This document shows positions 1-9,000 of a stretch of 50,000 nucleotides of DNA, in pieces (the first letter of the stretch is position 1; each line of letters starts with the position of its first letter). Both the position numbers and the translations under genes were made by a program. The notes under the pieces were generated by a model, which saw only the letters and a list, made by a program, of their open reading frames with translations, was not told the origin of the DNA and made no database searches. Origin of the DNA: Oryzomonas sagensis (GTDB lineage Bacteria; Desulfobacterota; Desulfuromonadia; Geobacterales; Pseudopelobacteraceae); assembly GCF_008802355.1 (NCBI RefSeq), contig NZ_VZRA01000001.1:1-50000 (forward strand). Reading direction: 5' to 3'.

Positions 1-18
1 GATCAAACTCTCCAGTTG
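1..18 (-). rRNA. 16S rRNA gene, 5' end only (partial)
   Basis: Read on the minus strand, the first bases end in AGAGTTTGATC, the universal start of bacterial 16S rRNA. The rest of the gene lies outside the window to the left. The mature 5' end is placed near base 18 by alignment from memory with the E. coli 16S start, so it may be off by a few bases. A strong promoter and a boxA-like leader lie immediately upstream, supporting this as the head of an rRNA operon. Confidence 0.85.
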
Positions 19-91
19 AATACTGAAATAAGTTCGATTTAAAACTCAAAATATTACTGGTAAAATCTACTTCCACAACTTCCTGCTATTC

Positions 92-106
92 GGTTTTCAA
101 AGACCA
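92..106 (-). promoter_or_regulatory. boxA-like antitermination site in the rRNA leader
   Basis: The minus-strand leader contains TGGTCTTTGAAAACCG, which resembles the boxA element (TGCTCTTTGAAAA-type) that recruits the NusB/NusE antitermination complex. It lies between the promoter at 130-158 and the 16S start, as expected. The call rests on similarity and position only. Confidence 0.55.
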
Positions 107-129
107 GATGCGCTCCGTGACAGACGAAC

Positions 130-158
130 AAAATACTAAATCAATACCCAACTGTCAA
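130..158 (-). promoter_or_regulatory. rRNA operon promoter (sigma-70 type)
   Basis: On the minus strand there is TTGACA (153-158), a 17-base spacer and TATTTT (130-135). This is a near-consensus promoter reading toward the 16S gene. An A/T-rich stretch upstream (about 160-182) could act as an UP element. Transcription would start near base 123, giving a leader of roughly 105 bases. Confidence 0.8.
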
Positions 159-333
159 CATCTTTTTTCAACTAAAATACGAATCATCGTCACTAAAGAT
201 AGTATTCACAAAATCTGCCGCGCGGAAACGGTGGGGGCAAGGATACCCAACAGGGGCTAACATCCCGCCACATAAGCCAGTTTCCCGTTGTCCCCCCTCC
301 TCCGTGCCCGTGGGGCTGTTCGTTTGGGACCGT

Positions 334-1221
334 TTACCCCCGCGGGTGGATTTGTTGATGCAGCCGCTTCAGCCGCTCGCGGGTGACGTGGGTGTAAATC
401 TGGGTGGTGGAGAGATCGGCGTGCCCCAGCATGATCTGTACGCTGCGCAGGTCGGCGCCGTTTTCCAGCAGATGGGTGGCGAAGGAGTGCCGCAGGGTGT
501 GGGGCGAGATGTTCTTGCGGATACCGGCCATCAGAGCCCGCTTTTTGACGATGTTCCAGAACGCCTGACGGCTCATGTCCGCGCCGAGACGGGAAAGGAA
601 GAGAAAGGGGTTCGCGCACCGCGGGTCGAGCTTGGTGCGTACCGCCGCAAGATACGTCCCGACCTTATCCCGGGCCGACTCGCCGATGGGCACCAGACGC
701 TCCTTGTTCCCCTTCCCCACGGTCATCAGGTAACCGGAGTCCAGGTTGACCTCGCGCAGCTTGAGGCCGACCAGTTCCGAAACCCGCAGGCCGGTGGCAT
801 AGAGCAACTCCAGCATGGCCAGGTCGCGAACGTTCTCGGCCGACGTGCCGGCGCAGACGGCGAACAGGGCATCCACTTCCTGGGTCGTGAGAAATCCCGG
901 CAGTTTATGCAGGATGCGGGGCGCTTCGATAATCGAGGTCGGATTGGTTTCGGCGTAATTTTCCACCATCAGGAACTTGTGGAACATGCGAATGGCCGAC
1001 AGGCAGCGCGCCCGACTGCGCGGACCGATCCCCCGGTCTTTCAGCCGTTCCATGAAGAGGGCAACATCCGCGGCTTTGACGCTGTCCGGAGATGTGGCGC
1101 CCTGCTTTTCGAGAAAATCGAGGTACCGCGTCAGGTCGCGGCTGTAGGCCTCCTGGGTGTTGGCGGAGAGGCCTTTTTCCACGGCCAGATAGTTTATGAA
1201 CAGATCGAGGTAGTCGTTCAT
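334..1221 (-). CDS. xerD: Site-specific tyrosine recombinase XerD
   Basis: This 295-residue tyrosine recombinase would act with XerC at the dif site to resolve chromosome dimers. The N-terminal SAM-like core-binding domain covers about residues 1-85, and the catalytic domain follows. All six catalytic residues are visible: Arg146 (TGLRVSEL), Lys170 (GKGNKE), His241 and Arg244 (PHTLRHSFATH), His267 (LGHADLSTTQIYTHV) and the nucleophile Tyr276. The spacing is almost the same as in E. coli XerD (298 residues). The ATG at 1221 is preferred because it gives the usual MNDYLDLFINYL start; an in-frame ATG at 1251 would add ten atypical residues. XerC/XerD assignment is by overall resemblance, and no mobile-element context suggests a phage or integron integrase. 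Confidence 0.9.
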   Translation of the reverse strand: MNDYLDLFINYLAVEKGLSANTQEAYSRDLTRYLDFLEKQGATSPDSVKAADVALFMERLKDRGIGPRSRARCLSAIRMFHKFLMVENYAETNPTSIIEAPRILHKLPGFLTTQEVDALFAVCAGTSAENVRDLAMLELLYATGLRVSELVGLKLREVNLDSGYLMTVGKGNKERLVPIGESARDKVGTYLAAVRTKLDPRCANPFLFLSRLGADMSRQAFWNIVKKRALMAGIRKNISPHTLRHSFATHLLENGADLRSVQIMLGHADLSTTQIYTHVTRERLKRLHQQIHPRG

Positions 1222-1278
1222 GGCATCCGCATCTCCCCTGGAGTGGCGCAAATTCGCGGTCGGAACCGATCAGATCAC

Positions 1279-1506
1279 CTACGACTCATCCAGTTTCCAC
1301 CGCAGATACAGTTCATCGACCTTGTCCCTGGCCCAGGGGGTCTTGCGCAAAAACGTCAAGCTGGACCCCATACTCGGGTCATGGGTGAAGCACCTGATAT
1401 CGATACGTTTCCCCAACTCCACCCAACCGTAATGATCGACCAGTTCCGTCAGCATCATCTTCAGAGTGACGCCGTGCAGCGGGTCGTTGGCGTGTTTTTC
1501 CATCAT
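1279..1506 (-). CDS. VF530 family (DUF2132) small DNA-binding-like protein
   Basis: This 75-residue protein matches the VF530/DUF2132 family in nearly its full length. It has the [20 protein letters not shown] helix region, then [10 protein letters not shown] and the family hallmark [21 protein letters not shown] structure-based DNA-binding suggestion exists for this family, but no cellular role is established. The start is the ATG at 1506 (MMEKH), a few bases after a GGCAGG ribosome site. The reading frame stays open upstream to 1692, but that part is antisense-like overlap with the next gene and is not counted. It lies between xerD and a DUF2231 membrane protein on the same strand and may be co-transcribed with them. 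Confidence 0.8.
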   Translation of the reverse strand: MMEKHANDPLHGVTLKMMLTELVDHYGWVELGKRIDIRCFTHDPSMGSSLTFLRKTPWARDKVDELYLRWKLDES

Positions 1507-1561
1507 ATGCCTGCCTGATTGCTGAATTGTCTTGCCATGGTTTTCCCTGTTCTTCGCACCA

Positions 1562-1993
1562 TCAGTGAAACACCAGCCGGCCACCGTAAAATCCAAGAAC
1601 CGTGCAATCAGCGGCACAGGCGGCCAGCAGCAGCAGGTAGCCCCAGCCCGCATCCTGGATGGGATGGAGGAGCAGATCGGGATGAGAGGCACGCAACAGC
1701 ACCGCCGGCAGGGCCAGGATAACCAGGAGACCCGAGCCGGCCATTTTGATCTTGAACACCCGGGTCATGGCTCCCCGGAAATGGAGCTTCCAATCGATGA
1801 CCCCGCTCAGGGCAGCCACCGGCACGGAAAGCAGCCCCAAAAGAGCGCACATGTAGGCACCGGCCTCGAATTCCCGGATTCCCAGCGCCAGATAGATCAG
1901 TGCCGCGGCAAAGGCAACCGGGAAGAGGGCTTGGGGGAAGTGCACACATATGGGGTGCAGGTAAGGAATCTTCCTTTTCTGGTCGTCGCTCAT
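1562..1993 (-). CDS. DUF2231-type integral membrane protein
   Basis: This is a 143-residue membrane protein with four predicted transmembrane helices (about residues 20-37, 47-65, 84-103 and 113-135). The N-terminal [16 protein letters not shown] segment is the histidine-containing signature of the DUF2231 family (HPxxVHFPxAL), whose function is unknown. The ATG at 1993 follows a GGGGGA ribosome site. It begins 24 bases after the end of glnD on the same strand, so the two could share a transcript. No cysteine pairs or heme motif beyond the two early histidines are visible. A redox or heme role has been proposed for relatives but is not shown here. Confidence 0.72.
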   Translation of the reverse strand: MSDDQKRKIPYLHPICVHFPQALFPVAFAAALIYLALGIREFEAGAYMCALLGLLSVPVAALSGVIDWKLHFRGAMTRVFKIKMAGSGLLVILALPAVLLRASHPDLLLHPIQDAGWGYLLLLAACAADCTVLGFYGGRLVFH

Positions 1994-2017
1994 ATTTTCC
2001 CCCTTGGTACCATAATA

Positions 2018-4726
2018 TCATACCCACTCGTCGATGGCCCGCATCAGGTACGGGATGATCTCCTGCAACTTCTCTTCGGATACGATCTTCTGACCAAAGA
2101 TATCCCGTACATAAAAGACGTCGGCAACCTGATCGACCTTGGTGGAAATCTTGGAAACGCCGATGTAGAGCCCCAGGTGGGTCAGGGTGCTGGTGATCAG
2201 GTAGAGCAGTCCGACCTTGTCATGGGTGTAGATATCGATGACCGTATAGTCTTCCGACACCTCGTTGTCGATCTCAACCCTGGTCGGGAAACGCGGTATG
2301 GGGCGCGCGGTAAGGAGCGAGGGCCGCTGGCGGTTCTCCACCAGCTCCGCCACACTGACGTCACCATGCAGGGCCAGGCGCATGTCGTCCTGGACCTTGT
2401 GCCAGCGCTGTTCGTCGGTGATGACCATGCCTTGGGGAGAGTTGACCTGGAGGATGTCCAGAACCTTGCCGTTACGGCTTGTGTTGATCTGAGCACCCAG
2501 GATGTTGACGCCATTGGCGGCCATGACGCCGGTAATGCGCGAAAACAGGCCAGGCATGTCGTGGGTGCAGATGGTGAACTCGGAATAGCCGCTCTCCTGC
2601 TGATGGACGACCTTCATGAGCAGGTCGCTCGTTTCCAGGCCGAGCAGCAGCCGGGCATGGCCGGAGATCAGGGCCAGGTCATTGGAGAGCAAGAGCCGGA
2701 CCGGCATGGCCTTGAGTTCTTCCCGGACCGTCGCCACCGGGAAATCGTCCTGCAGCAATTCCGTGACCCTTTTGATAACCCCTTTGACCCGTTCGCTGCT
2801 GGCCTCCAGGTGAAAATCGCCCCGTTCCAGAACATTGAAGGCCTTTTCGTACAACTCCTGGAACAAAAGCGCCTTCCAGTTGGTCCAGACATCCGAGCCA
2901 ACCGCCCTGACGTCGGCAATGGTCAACAGGTACAGCATTTTCAGGTTCTCGCTGGTTTCCATCTGGCGTGCGAACTGGACCACCATCCGTTCGTCGTGCA
3001 GGTCGCGGCGCTGGGAGATATGGGCAAACAGCAGGTGCTGGCGCACCAGGAATTCCAGCCGCTCGGTACCTTCCTTGGAAAGCCCCATGCGCCGGGCAAT
3101 GGTGGGGATCATGGCGGCGCCCTTTTCGGAGTGACCTCCCCCCTCCCCCTTGCCGATGTCGTGAAACAGGACCGCCAGCAGCAGCAGTTCGCGCTTGCCG
3201 ATCTGGGAGGCGACCTCGCACGGGAAGGGGAGTTGGTCCTTCGATTGGCCGGTCAGCATCTTCTCGGCCTCTTCCACGGCGAACAGGGTATGGATGTCCA
3301 CCGTATAGATATGGTAGATGTCGTGCTGCACCTTGCAGTAGATATGCTCCAACTCCGGGATGTAACGGTTGAGGAATTCCAGATGGTGCATGCTCCGCAG
3401 GGTTTCGGCCACCCCCTTGGGCGAGCGGAGGATCGTCAGAAACGACTGGTTCACCTCACGGTTGCGGCGGAATTTGTCGTTGACCAGATACAGGCTTTTG
3501 CGGACCAACGCCTTGACGCGGACGTTCAGGAGGACGCCGTGCTTCTGGGCCAGCTCGAAGATGCGCATCAGGACAACCGGATTTTTCTCCACCACCGCCT
3601 CGTCCGGGATGATCAACTCCCCTTTGAGCACGAAACAGCCGTCCCCCACCGGGCGGCGCACGAAATACCCGAGGATTTTCAGGGCTCCTTCATCACGCCA
3701 GATACATTGCGAGACCAGGCTTGAGGAAAAGTGTTCGACCCGGTTGGCGTGGCGGTAGTAGTCACGCATGAAATCTTCCACCGCAAGTACCTTGCCGTGA
3801 TCCTGGTACCCCATGAACCGGGACAGGTGCACCTGAGCGTCGAAGGTGAGCTGGTCGTTCTTGCGGCCGTTGAAATAATGCAGTTCATTGCGGATGCGCC
3901 AGAGATAGTCGAGGGCTGCGTAATAGGTGTCCAGATCCTCTTCCGTCAATATCCCCTTGATGATCAATTCCTTGGGACTGGTGAACTTGTATTTGACGCG
4001 CGCCGCCCACATGGCGGTCTGCAGGTCGCGCAACCCCCCCTCGCCTTCCTTCAGGTTCGGTTCCAGCAGATAGACGGTCGAGCCGTATTTTTCCCGGCGG
4101 CTCTTCATGTCGGCCATCTTTTCCTTGATGAACTTGTCGCTGGATTTGGTCAGGATCTGGGTCAGGATCACCTTGGAGAGGTTGTCGAACAGCTGCCGGG
4201 GACCGCTCAGGTAGCGGGCGTCGATCAGAGCGGTCTTGACCGTACTGTCGGAGGCGGCCATCTCGATGCAGTCGGAGATCTGCCGTACGGAATAGCCCAC
4301 GTCCAGGCGCATATCCCAGAGAAAATACAACATCTTCTGGGCCACGTCCTCCACCCGTTCCGCCGGCATGCTGCCGTCGTGCAGAAACATGATGTCGATA
4401 TCGGAGTAGGGATTCAGTTCGCCGCGGCCATACCCCCCCACCGCCACCAGACTGATGTGTTCCATCATGCTGCCGCCGTCGACGTCATACAGGATACTCT
4501 GGAAGAGCTTGTTGTTCAGTTCGTCCATCATGTCGCAGATCAGATGCGCCACCTCGCTGCCGGAGGCGCCCTCGTTGTGCAGCAATTTGATCTCTTCACG
4601 GTAGTGGTCGAGAAAATTCTTGCAGCCGGAAAAATACAACGGCCGTTTCTCTTCGAATCCGGCCATACCTGCGTCGCCAACGGCGTTTATGTCATCGGGA
4701 AAATAAGGGTCTATAAAGAATTGCAT
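2018..4726 (-). CDS. glnD: [Protein-PII] uridylyltransferase / uridylyl-removing enzyme GlnD
   Basis: This 902-residue bifunctional nitrogen sensor adds UMP to PII proteins when glutamine is low and removes it when glutamine is high. The nucleotidyltransferase motif GGYGRGELNPYSDIDIMF lies near residues 95-115. The GlnE-like helical region follows, then the HD hydrolase motif LFHDIGKGEGGGHSEKG around residue 530. Two C-terminal ACT domains bind glutamine (TICTHDMPGLFSRITGVMA and IDIYTHDKVGLLYLITSTL). Domain order and length fit the family. The ATG at 4726 is chosen because GAGAGGAG precedes it by about five bases; an earlier start at 4762 lacks this. No PII gene is in the window. Confidence 0.95.
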   Translation of the reverse strand: MQFFIDPYFPDDINAVGDAGMAGFEEKRPLYFSGCKNFLDHYREEIKLLHNEGASGSEVAHLICDMMDELNNKLFQSILYDVDGGSMMEHISLVAVGGYGRGELNPYSDIDIMFLHDGSMPAERVEDVAQKMLYFLWDMRLDVGYSVRQISDCIEMAASDSTVKTALIDARYLSGPRQLFDNLSKVILTQILTKSSDKFIKEKMADMKSRREKYGSTVYLLEPNLKEGEGGLRDLQTAMWAARVKYKFTSPKELIIKGILTEEDLDTYYAALDYLWRIRNELHYFNGRKNDQLTFDAQVHLSRFMGYQDHGKVLAVEDFMRDYYRHANRVEHFSSSLVSQCIWRDEGALKILGYFVRRPVGDGCFVLKGELIIPDEAVVEKNPVVLMRIFELAQKHGVLLNVRVKALVRKSLYLVNDKFRRNREVNQSFLTILRSPKGVAETLRSMHHLEFLNRYIPELEHIYCKVQHDIYHIYTVDIHTLFAVEEAEKMLTGQSKDQLPFPCEVASQIGKRELLLLAVLFHDIGKGEGGGHSEKGAAMIPTIARRMGLSKEGTERLEFLVRQHLLFAHISQRRDLHDERMVVQFARQMETSENLKMLYLLTIADVRAVGSDVWTNWKALLFQELYEKAFNVLERGDFHLEASSERVKGVIKRVTELLQDDFPVATVREELKAMPVRLLLSNDLALISGHARLLLGLETSDLLMKVVHQQESGYSEFTICTHDMPGLFSRITGVMAANGVNILGAQINTSRNGKVLDILQVNSPQGMVITDEQRWHKVQDDMRLALHGDVSVAELVENRQRPSLLTARPIPRFPTRVEIDNEVSEDYTVIDIYTHDKVGLLYLITSTLTHLGLYIGVSKISTKVDQVADVFYVRDIFGQKIVSEEKLQEIIPYLMRAIDEWV

Positions 4727-4845
4727 GGGGCTCCTCTCGGGGGAAACGATGCCGTCCGGCATGACGGTTCATTGATACGGCAGGCATCGTCGGCGACCGT
4801 ACGGGAGCGATTATACGTCACGCACGCCGGTGAGTCAAAAGCAAT

Positions 4846-4867
4846 AAAAAGGCGGCCGACGCCGCCT
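4846..4867 (-). terminator. Rho-independent terminator after the ADP-ribosylglycohydrolase gene
   Basis: Minus-strand GGCGGC-GTCG-GCCGCC is followed by TTTTTATTG. It lies 11 bases past the stop codon of the gene at 4878-5870 and separates it from glnD. Confidence 0.85.
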
Positions 4868-4877
4868 GGAAGCGATC

Positions 4878-5870
4878 TCACTCCACTCGCATCAAACGGC
4901 CGACGCCGTTCTCGATCTCGGCGTGGGCCTTGAGGCGTTTCCGCCATCCCGGGGGGATGGCGGAAACGCCCAGAGATGCCCCCAGCCAGGCACCAACCAT
5001 AGCCGCCCGGCCGGCGCTGTCACCGCCGGCGGCCGCCGTGGCCTTCAGCGCCCCCCCGAAATCGTCGGCATGGTGCAGTGCACAGTGGACGGCCGCGGGA
5101 AAGCTGCTGGCCAGGGGGCACGATTGACCGAACCGGGCCGTCGCCGTACGCACCGGCAAGGTGCGGGACGAAAAGGCCTCCGTAATTTTCCCGCTGACTT
5201 CGGCGCCCAGAAGTCCCTCCCCATCCATCATCTCCCCAGTCCTTTTGAATGCGTCGTCCAGAGGGCGCCCCAGGAACAACTCGCGCAGGATCATGGCGTG
5301 GGCCTTGAGGTAAACCACGGCCCGGTCGTTATTCTGACAGACCCGGGTGGCCCGTTCCACCTGGAGAAGGTAATCGCTGCTGCGGAAATAGCGCGCGGCC
5401 AGAGGCGCCAAACGGCTGATGGTGGCCGGCTGGTCGTCGTCGGCCCCTTCCTGGAAGCTGTAGGCCGCATCGGGATGGGCCTCCCGGAATGCCCGGTAGT
5501 TGGCCAGCGTCTCCCTGGCGGCATGATCCCGATACCCCTTGTAGGCCGGGCATTCCATTATGGCCACGAAGCGGCTCCCGAAATCGGCGGCATCGAAGCA
5601 GTCCCGTTCCAGCAACGAGCGGAGCAGGAGCAGCGCGGCGTCGCCGTAGTGGGTCAGCTCCCCCGGCTCCTTACCGAAGTGATAATGTCCCTCGGCCGGC
5701 GGGTCAAAACCTTGCGGCCCTCCGGGGAAGAGCCGTTCCAATTCATCCAGGTCGTAAATCCAGTGGCTTCCGAGACAAAAGGCGTCCCCTACAAACTGCC
5801 CCCACACCGCTCCGGCGATACGGCTGGCAAGGGAAATATCCTGACTGTTGAGCGGTTTTTTGCTATCCAT
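4878..5870 (-). CDS. ADP-ribosylglycohydrolase-like protein with altered metal motifs
   Basis: This 330-residue protein has the all-helical ADP-ribosylglycohydrolase fold signature at its N-terminus (GAVWGQFVGDAFCLGSHWIYD). It has the C-terminal counterpart GGDSAGRAAMVGAWLGASLG. In classical enzymes such as DraG, the dinuclear Mg site uses a T-D-D-T-type motif and a GGDTD-type motif. Here the first is replaced by LTHYGDAALLLL and the second reads GGDSAGR, so metal binding and hydrolase activity are uncertain. The GSHWIYD stretch is closer to the J1-crystallin-like branch. The ATG at 5870 follows GGGGAGG with eight bases of spacing. The gene has its own terminator, and a palindrome at 5907-5921 sits in its upstream region. 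Confidence 0.75.
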   Translation of the reverse strand: MDSKKPLNSQDISLASRIAGAVWGQFVGDAFCLGSHWIYDLDELERLFPGGPQGFDPPAEGHYHFGKEPGELTHYGDAALLLLRSLLERDCFDAADFGSRFVAIMECPAYKGYRDHAARETLANYRAFREAHPDAAYSFQEGADDDQPATISRLAPLAARYFRSSDYLLQVERATRVCQNNDRAVVYLKAHAMILRELFLGRPLDDAFKRTGEMMDGEGLLGAEVSGKITEAFSSRTLPVRTATARFGQSCPLASSFPAAVHCALHHADDFGGALKATAAAGGDSAGRAAMVGAWLGASLGVSAIPPGWRKRLKAHAEIENGVGRLMRVE

Positions 5871-5906
5871 ACTCGCAACCTCCCCCGACGGCACAAAACA
5901 CTTACT

Positions 5907-5921
5907 GTATATTCAGTATAC
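5907..5921. promoter_or_regulatory. Palindrome upstream of the ADP-ribosylglycohydrolase gene
   Basis: GTATA-TTCAG-TATAC is a perfect 5-5-5 inverted repeat lying 37-51 bases upstream of the ATG at 5870. It could be an operator or contain a -10 element (TATACT on the minus strand). No regulator is identified. Confidence 0.35.
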
Positions 5922-5987
5922 CGCTTTCCCGCCACTATGGGAAAAAATGCTGCCGTGTCGCATGGGGAAGGAAGCAGTCAGTGCAAA

Positions 5988-6034
5988 AGAAAAGAACGCC
6001 CCGCCTCGGAAGTCCGAAACGGGGCGTTTATTTT
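5988..6034 (-). terminator. Rho-independent terminator of pyc
   Basis: Minus-strand AACGCCCCG and CGGGGCGTT arms enclose a short loop and are followed by CTTTTCTTTT. It lies about 20 bases past the pyc stop codon. Confidence 0.88.
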
Positions 6035-6053
6035 CACACGTTACTTGTTTCCA

Positions 6054-9000
6054 TCAGCCCATGACGATGACCAAGTCGTCCTTCTCCACCTTCTCCCCCT
6101 CTTTGAACTTCACTTCGGCTACCTTGGCGTCGGCCCTGGCCTTGATGTTGGTCTCCATCTTCATGGCTTCGGTCACCATCAGCACGTCGCCGCCCCTGAC
6201 CAGATCGCCGGCCTTGACGTTGACCTTGAGCACCTTGCCCGGCATGGGGGCGCCTACGTGGTTGGGGTTACCCTTGTCGGCCTTCTCGCGCAACGCCTCG
6301 TCGCTCTTGACCGACTGGTCGCGGATGACCACCGAGCGGTTGTTGCCGTTCAGTTCGAAGTACACGGTGCGGGTGCCGTCGGCCTGCACGCGCCCCACGG
6401 CGTTGAGCTTGATGATCAGGGTCTTGCCCGGTTCGATCTCGATGGAGGTTTCCTGCCCCGGTTCCAGACCGTAGAAGAAGATCGGCGTGGGAATGACCGA
6501 GGTGTCGGAGTACTCCTGGCGGTGGCGGTCGAATTCGGGATACACGTGGGGGTAGAGGATATTGGAGACCAGGGCCTTGTCGCTGACCGCATGCTCCAGC
6601 TTCTCCTCCAGCTTGAGCCGCTCCTCGTCGAAGTCCACCGGCTCCAACAACTCGCCGGGGCGGCAGGTAATGGGCTGTTCCCCCTTCAGGATGATCCGCT
6701 GCAACTCCTGCGGCCACCCCTGGTAGGGCTGGCCCAGCATCCCCTTGAACATCCCCACCACCGACTCGGGGAAGGCCAACTCGTCTCCCGAGGTGAAGAC
6801 ATCCGCCGGCTCCAGGTTGTTCTTGACCAGGAACATGGCCATGTCGCCCACCACTTTGGATGACGGCGTGACCTTGACGATATCGCCGAACAGGAGGTTG
6901 ACCTTGTGGTACATCTCCTTGCACTCGTCCCAGCGTTCCAGAAGGCCCAGACCGGCCACCTGGGGTTTGTAGTTGGAATACTGGCCGCCCGGGATCTCGT
7001 GGTGGTAGACCTCGGCCGTGCCGGACTTGAGGCCGGACTCGAAGGGGGCGTAGTAGTCGCGCACCGTCTCCCAGTAGTTGGCCAGTTTCTGCAGGCCGGG
7101 GGCGTTGACGAAGGGATCGCGCTCGCTCCCCTCCAGGGCCGCCACCAGGGCGTTCAGGTTGGGCTGGGCCGTCAGGCCGGAGAGGGACGACAGGGCTGCA
7201 TCGACGATGTCCACCCCGGCCTCGCTGGCCTTGAGCAGGATGGCGCTGCCGTTGCTGGAGGTGTCGTGGGTATGGAGATGGACCGGGATGCCGATATTTT
7301 CCTTGAGCGCTTTTACCAGCTTGTAGGCGGCCAACGGCTTGAGCAGACCAGCCATGTCCTTGATGGCCAGAATGTGGGCGCCCATGGTTTCCAACTCCTT
7401 GGCCATGTTCACATAGTATTCCAGGGGATACTTGTCCCGTTTGGGATCGGTGATGTCGCCGGTATAGCAGATGGCGGCCTCGCAGATCTTGCCGGTCTTG
7501 CGCACCGCGTCCATGGCCACCCGCATGCCGGTGGTCCAGTTGAGGGAGTCGAAGATGCGGAAGATGTCGATGCCCGAGTTGGCGGCCTCTTCCACGAACT
7601 TCTGCACCACGTTGTCCGGGTAGTTGGTGTAGCCCACGGCATTCGAGCCGCGCAGGAGCATCTGGAACAGGATGTTGGGGATCTGTTCGGAGAGTTTGTG
7701 CAATCGCTGCCAGGGGTCCTCCCTGAGGAAGCGCATGGAGACGTCGAAGGTGGCGCCGCCCCAGCATTCGAGGGAGAACAGATCGGCCCCCAGATGGGAG
7801 GTCGGCTCGGCGATCCTGAGCAGATCGTAGGTGCGCACGCGGGTGGCCAGGTTGGACTGGTGGGCGTCGCGCATGGTCGTATCGGTCAAAAGCAGTTTGT
7901 TCTGTTCCAGGATCCACTTGGAAAGCCCCTCGGCCCCCAGCTTCATGAACAGGTCGCGGGAGCCGGATGGACGAGGTTTGGTCACGTCGGTTTCCGGCAC
8001 CCGGGCCTCCAGCAGATCGGCGGATTTGAGCGGCTTGGCTATGCCGGGCGAACCGTTGACGACCACCTCGCCCAGGAATTTGAGCACCTTGCTGGCCCGG
8101 TCCTTCTTCTCCCGGACCTTGAGCAGTTCCGGGTGTTTCTCGATGAACGAGGTATCGCAATCCCCCTTGAGAAAGACCGGGTGGGCGACGACGTTCTCCA
8201 GGAAACCGATGTTGGTCTTGACGCCGCGCACGCGAAACTCCTGCAGGGCGCGGTTCATGATGTTGGCAGCGGCCTGGAAGGTCAGCCCCCAGGAACTGAT
8301 TTTGACCAGCAGGGAGTCGTAATGGGGGGTGATCTTCGCGCCGGTGAAGGCGTTGCCTGCATCCAGCCGCACCCCGCAACCGGCCGCCGAGCGGTAGGTG
8401 GTCAGGGTGCCGAAGTCCGGGGCAAAGTTGTTGGCCGGGTCTTCGGTGGTGATGCGGCACTGGAGGGCGTAGCCGCGCATGTCGATGGCGCTCTGGCTGG
8501 AGATGTTGATCTCCGGGTCGGACAGCTTGTGGCCGCAGGCGATCAGGATCTGGTCCTGCACCAGGTTGCGGCCGGTGATCATCTCGGTCACCGTGTGCTC
8601 CACCTGGATGCGGGGGTTCATCTCGATGAAGTACCAGTTCCCCTCCTGGTCCAGCAAAAACTCCACGGTCCCGGCATTGCGGTATTTGACCTGGCCGGCG
8701 ATCTTGAGGGCCGCGTCGCACAACTCCTCGCGGGTCTTCTGGGACAGGGACAGGGAGGGGGCGAATTCCACCACCTTCTGGTGGCGGCGCTGGATGGAGC
8801 AGTCACGCTCGTAGAAATGCACCAGATTGCCGAAGTTGTCCCCCAGCACCTGCACCTCGATGTGCTTTGGGTTGGCCAGGTAGCGTTCCAGGAAGACGGC
8901 CGGGTTGCCGAAGGCCGCCTTGGCCTCGCTCCCGGCGGCCACCAGCCCCTCCAACAACTCCTTCTTGTTGTGGGCCACGCGCATGCCGCGACCGCCGCCG

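Noticed and set aside
334-1221. Phage or integron integrase.
   Set aside because: Length and residue spacing fit XerD, and no att site or mobile genes are adjacent.
1532-3724. 730-codon plus-strand frame opposite glnD and the DUF2231 gene.
   Set aside because: It is antisense to well-supported genes, with a composition typical of a complementary-frame artefact.
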